The notes below the pieces were generated by a model. It saw nothing but the letters and a program-made list of their open reading frames with translations, made no database searches and was not told the DNA's origin. 7,757 nucleotides of DNA, taken from the NCBI GenBank assembly GCA_023136395.1, contig JAGLRI010000055.1, forward strand, positions 1 through 7,757, in the 5' to 3' direction. Below, one piece after another: positions 5,804 to 7,757 of the stretch; the stretch's first letter is position 1; each line of letters begins with the position of its first letter. The stretch comes from Candidatus Bathyarchaeota archaeon. Its GTDB lineage: Archaea; Thermoproteota; Bathyarchaeia; Bathyarchaeales; Bathyarchaeaceae. Made by a program: the position numbers and the translations under genes.

Positions 5804-5830
5804 TTGAGATGATGGCTTTATATGTCTCAA
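5804..5830. repeat. inverted repeat flanking an orphan TATA-like box
   Basis: TTGAGA (5804-5809) and TCTCAA (5825-5830) are perfect inverted arms. The spacer holds TTTATATG (5817-5824), the same octamer as the bidirectional box at 2752. It lies between two convergent genes where no promoter is expected, so it may drive an antisense or small RNA, or be chance. Confidence 0.35.
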
Positions 5831-5845
5831 CTAACGTGAAAGGTG

Positions 5846-6052
5846 TTAAATAGATTTTTTAATTTCGGCGATTTCTTTCTCAATTTTTTCAACGCGTTTT
5901 TTAATTTCTTTAATTTCACTAGCTAATTGATTCGTCAGAACTTGAATATCCATGAAGGTGCTTTCTTTGATTTCCTCTTGGATCTTTCTCACCCATCTTT
6001 CAAGCCGTGGTTCAGACTGGGAAAAATCTGTAGATTTAGATTCTTCTGACAT
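5846..6052 (-). CDS. small coiled-coil protein of unknown function
   Basis: A 68-residue, charged, soluble protein without cysteines or membrane segments. The C-terminal half (from about residue 35) repeats Ile/Leu/Val every three to four positions among Lys and Glu (EIKEIKKRVEKIEKEI), a clear coiled-coil pattern, so it probably forms a dimer or larger bundle. I do not recognise a family. The frame opens at ATG 6085 but ATG 6052 (MSEESKSTDF) is preferred: AATATTTATG just upstream could be its TATA box, giving a nearly leaderless message. The longer 79-residue form remains possible. It lies downstream of the DUF5752-type gene on the same strand, about 100 bases on, and converges on the peroxiredoxin gene. 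Confidence 0.6.
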   Translation of the reverse strand: MSEESKSTDFSQSEPRLERWVRKIQEEIKESTFMDIQVLTNQLASEIKEIKKRVEKIEKEIAEIKKSI

Positions 6053-6124
6053 ATTGATCATTTTTACATTGTTATGGTGTAACATAAATATTCTTTCTTA
6101 GTTTGAGTTGTGAATCCAAAAGTA

Positions 6125-6138
6125 ATGCGCACGCGCAT
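6125..6138. repeat. GC-rich palindrome between two small minus-strand genes
   Basis: ATGCGC (6125-6130) and GCGCAT (6133-6138) are perfect arms around AC. It stands out in very AT-rich DNA, between the DUF5752-type stop and the coiled-coil gene. It could be an operator for the coiled-coil gene or a short hairpin after the upstream gene. Confidence 0.4.
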
Positions 6139-6154
6139 GATAATTTTGATTAAC

Positions 6155-6556
6155 TCATTTCTTTTGTTTCTTCTTTAATTCATCGAGCACACTTTTGAGA
6201 TGTTTCTCCATTTTCAATTCATGGGTGTGTTCTTCAGGTGGAGGAGGATATTTTTGAATTTCAAGGAAGTTAATAATTGGTTTTAAAATTTGAGTGCGTA
6301 ATTGTTCTCCTCTTAGGTTCAGTTTTTTAATCTTATTCATTTCTTCAGCTAAGTATTCAAAATTTAATACTTCTTTAAACCATTTTTCAAACTCTTGTCT
6401 GTAAAGATGAAATTCTAAAGATTTACTGTCTATCACTCTCACTTTCTCTAGGAACTCTTCAAGTGAGGACGCATCTTCTCTGGTGTATTCACCCACTGAA
6501 GTAAAGAAACGAAAGAGTTTTTCTTTTGGAACTTTTTTCAAAATTCCATCACTCAT
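6155..6556 (-). CDS. DUF5752-like protein (133 residues)
   Basis: Residues 11-92 match my recollection of the archaeal and bacterial DUF5752 domain: FRFFTSVGEYTREDASSLEE, then VIDSKSLEFHLYRQEFEKWF with the FHLYR...FEKW core, then LRGEQLR. The function of this domain is not established. A PPPP stretch at 104-107 leads into a Lys/Glu-rich helical tail (about 110-133) that could self-associate or bind the coiled-coil protein encoded next. There is no signal peptide or membrane segment. ATG 6556 lies about 30 bases after ATAAAGATAA on the minus strand, so the message is probably leaderless. It is divergent from the Rieske gene. The family call rests on memory of the motif, not on a search. Confidence 0.75.
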   Translation of the reverse strand: MSDGILKKVPKEKLFRFFTSVGEYTREDASSLEEFLEKVRVIDSKSLEFHLYRQEFEKWFKEVLNFEYLAEEMNKIKKLNLRGEQLRTQILKPIINFLEIQKYPPPPEEHTHELKMEKHLKSVLDELKKKQKK

Positions 6557-6580
6557 GACATATTATCTTATCTTCACTAA

Positions 6581-6590
6581 TTATCTTTAT
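6581..6590 (-). promoter_or_regulatory. TATA-like box for the DUF5752-type gene
   Basis: On the minus strand ATAAAGATAA is centred about 30 bases before ATG 6556, preceded by a purine-rich GGAAGGA that could act as a TFB recognition element. It predicts a leaderless or nearly leaderless message. Confidence 0.45.
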
Positions 6591-6710
6591 TCCTTCCGCG
6601 CGTGTGTAGGGGACAAACAGGCGGTCGTAAAAAACTAGGAATAGATTGAGTAAATTCTTAACTTACTACGCTAGAATACATTTTCGGCTGGAATATCCTA
6701 CGCGTATAAT

Positions 6711-6730
6711 GTCTGGAGACCATTTTTTTT
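6711..6730 (+). terminator. short inverted repeat followed by T8, upstream of the Rieske gene
   Basis: GTCT/AGAC (6711-6714, 6717-6720) with a 2-base centre is followed by a run of eight T at 6723-6730. On the plus strand this looks like a termination or pausing signal, yet no plus-strand gene lies between 5766 and here. The 6557-6809 gap holds no other clear feature except promoters, a second T-run on the minus strand near 6633-6638 and a short AGTAA/TTACT inverted repeat near 6650. Confidence 0.4.
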
Positions 6731-6797
6731 AGCTAGCTCTAAGAATAATTTAACGTTTCTATACTACATAAGCTCGTAAGATATTGGATAGTTCTTG

Positions 6798-6803
6798 GGT
6801 GAT
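6798..6803 (+). promoter_or_regulatory. ribosome-binding site deciding the Rieske start
   Basis: GGTGAT is part of the GGAGGTGAT complement of the 16S rRNA 3' end. It lies 6 bases before TTG 6810 and would be inside the gene if the earlier TTG 6795 were used. Confidence 0.65.
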
Positions 6804-6809
6804 GTTAGT

Positions 6810-7139
6810 TTGGTATTTGTAAAAGTCGCTGAAATATCAGAAGTTCCTGCGGGAAAAATGAAAAAGATCACTTTAGAAGGAAAAGACGTTTTGATCGTAA
6901 ATTTAAATGGTACCTACTATGCTATTGGAAATAAATGCCCTCATAGGGGTGGAGATCTTTCTAAGGGAACCTTGGACGGTACCCAGATTACTTGCCCAAG
7001 GCATAAAGCAAAATTTGATATAACCTCTGGAAAAGTTATTTCCGGTCCTAAACTACCCATTGTTCGTCCTACGATCAATGATGAACCGTTGTATGACGTC
7101 AAAGTTGAGGGGAACGACATTTTTATAAAGACGTCCTAA
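6810..7139 (+). CDS. Rieske-type [2Fe-2S] ferredoxin (109 residues)
   Basis: A soluble electron-transfer protein with a Rieske [2Fe-2S] cluster. The two ligand boxes are CPHRGGDL (Cys43, His45) and CPRHKAKFD (Cys62, His65), spaced C-x-H-x16-C-x2-H as expected. There is no membrane anchor or hydrolase domain, so it resembles NirD-like or dioxygenase-type ferredoxins rather than the cytochrome bc subunit, which normally carries extra disulfide cysteines that are absent here. Start TTG 6810 is chosen for the GGTGAT site 6 bases upstream and because MVFVKVAEISEVP fits the usual family N-terminus; TTG 6795 would add five residues. A weak TATA-like TACATAAG lies at 6766-6773. No oxygenase or reductase partner is seen in the window, so its role is open. 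Confidence 0.93.
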   Translation: MVFVKVAEISEVPAGKMKKITLEGKDVLIVNLNGTYYAIGNKCPHRGGDLSKGTLDGTQITCPRHKAKFDITSGKVISGPKLPIVRPTINDEPLYDVKVEGNDIFIKTS

Positions 7140-7209
7140 TTTCTAGAAGAAAAAATCATTGTATATATTGCCACCACGCGTAAAAAGTCGAGACTAACGT
7201 ATCTCTTCC

Positions 7210-7244
7210 TTTTTGGATCGAGCTTCCTCATTTTTTCGATTTTT
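7210..7244 (+). terminator. T-run terminator after the Rieske gene
   Basis: T-runs at 7210-7214, 7231-7236 and 7240-7244 on the plus strand form an archaeal-type termination region 70-105 bases after the Rieske stop. The rest of the 7140-7316 gap shows no supported gene. Confidence 0.5.
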
Positions 7245-7316
7245 GCCTTCCTATGCCTATCTTTGTTAGAGTATGTTCTGAGAACTTTTCAGTGATTGCA
7301 GTTAGCTATCTAGTAG

Positions 7317-7556
7317 CTAATTAACCGCATGACTTATAATCTCGAGAGAGCATGCTCCATGTTTAGTACAATAGTCTTCACACTTCGTAGCCCAAGACTT
7401 TTCTTTGTATATGATGCCGCAGGCTTCGCATACGTAAAATCTTTCTCCGTTTTTAGATATTTCACGCACCAATGTTCTTCTCACACATTTATTCGATCCA
7501 ATAATAATGTGCGGGCTTCCTATTTGAGACTTTAAACATAATAATTTAAGATTCAT
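7317..7556 (-). CDS. small Cys/His-rich putative zinc protein (79 residues)
   Basis: The conserved part starts at RFYVCEACGIIY (39-50) and runs through KCEDYCTKHGACSLEIISHAV (58-78). Cys43 and Cys46 form a CxxC knuckle; Cys59, Cys63, His66, Cys69 and His76 supply further possible ligands, so one zinc or another metal is likely bound. I recall similar short archaeal proteins ending in a C..C..H..C.. helix and HAV, but know no assigned function. ATG 7556 gives a 38-residue N-terminal part with two more cysteines (7, 24); GTG 7484 is a possible shorter start beginning just before the conserved part. Its start overlaps the 3' end of the upstream membrane-protein gene by 11 bases, so the two are probably one operon. 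Confidence 0.8.
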   Translation of the reverse strand: MNLKLLCLKSQIGSPHIIIGSNKCVRRTLVREISKNGERFYVCEACGIIYKEKSWATKCEDYCTKHGACSLEIISHAVN

Positions 7557-7757
7557 TCAAATGGATTTTGTTAGTGGAATGATTACTGTCTATGCGTGCT
7601 TTTTTTCTGTAAAAACGTATGCTCAACAGCACATACAATGGGAGCATCGGTAAAGCAAAAAGGATTTCCATCAAGGCAATTCCTGGCATTGTGATGTTGT
7701 ATCGTGTTTTCACTAGTTCTCTCATGTATGCTCCTATTCTGAGATAGTCTACTTTTC
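7546..7757 (-). CDS. C-terminus of a membrane protein, N-terminus beyond window edge
   Basis: On the minus strand an open frame enters at 7755 and reads 69 codons to TAA at 7546-7548. It includes YMRELVKTRYNITMPG, a hydrophobic helix (MEILFALPMLPLYVLLSI) and a basic stop-transfer segment RFYRKKAR followed by a polar tail. By the positive-inside rule the C-terminus is probably cytoplasmic. The family cannot be told from this fragment; a transporter subunit or other polytopic membrane protein is possible. It overlaps the Cys/His-rich gene by 11 bases and likely shares its transcript. Confidence 0.65.
   Translation of the reverse strand, partial: KVDYLRIGAYMRELVKTRYNITMPGIALMEILFALPMLPLYVLLSIRFYRKKARIDSNHSTNKIHLNES

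Noticed and set aside
7136..7288. Minus-strand open stretch encoding a very basic peptide (RHRKAKIEKMRKLDPKRK)
   Set aside because: No usable start before an internal ATG, it runs antisense into the Rieske stop codon, and its Lys/Arg richness is explained by the T-run terminator on the other strand.

Overview
The window looks archaeal. Several genes sit about 20-40 bases downstream of TATA-like boxes (TTTATATG, TTAAATAG, CATAAATT), some starts look leaderless, and gene ends carry clustered T-runs rather than classic hairpin terminators. One start codon has a GGTGAT ribosome-binding site. Protein types (stand-alone Rieske ferredoxin, small peroxiredoxin, DUF5752-type protein, small Cys/His-rich protein) fit an uncultivated archaeon, perhaps of the TACK group, but the lineage is inference only. 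No rRNA, tRNA, CRISPR array, integrase or transposase was seen.

Left part (1-5051): a transporter plus chromate-resistance-domain cluster. From left to right it holds a partial MFS permease (minus), a possible 35-residue membrane peptide in front of it (minus), a decayed 5' fragment of a ChrB-type gene (plus), a complete MFS permease (minus), two tandem ChrB-type (Chrome_Resist domain) genes joined by a 4-base ATGA overlap (plus), and a third MFS permease (plus). The second ChrB protein has lost the Cys and His residues that mark the first. A divergent 'MFS leftward / chrB rightward' pair occurs twice, once with a dead chrB. No ChrA chromate transporter is visible. The most interesting idea here is that a ChrB-domain pair works with MFS exporters, perhaps in oxyanion, metal or sulfur-compound stress.

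Right part (5052-7757): small redox and accessory genes in more AT-rich DNA. These are a peroxiredoxin (plus), a short coiled-coil protein and a DUF5752-like protein (both minus), a Rieske-type ferredoxin (plus), a small Cys/His-rich putative zinc protein (minus), and the C-terminal end of a membrane protein overlapping it and running off the right edge. Peroxiredoxin and Rieske proteins fit a redox or detoxification setting, but nothing proves that they work with the ChrB/MFS cluster.

The longer gene-poor stretches (1082-1413, 5052-5292, 6557-6809, 7140-7316) hold promoters, T-run terminators, short inverted repeats and one GC-rich hairpin. Each is listed separately.
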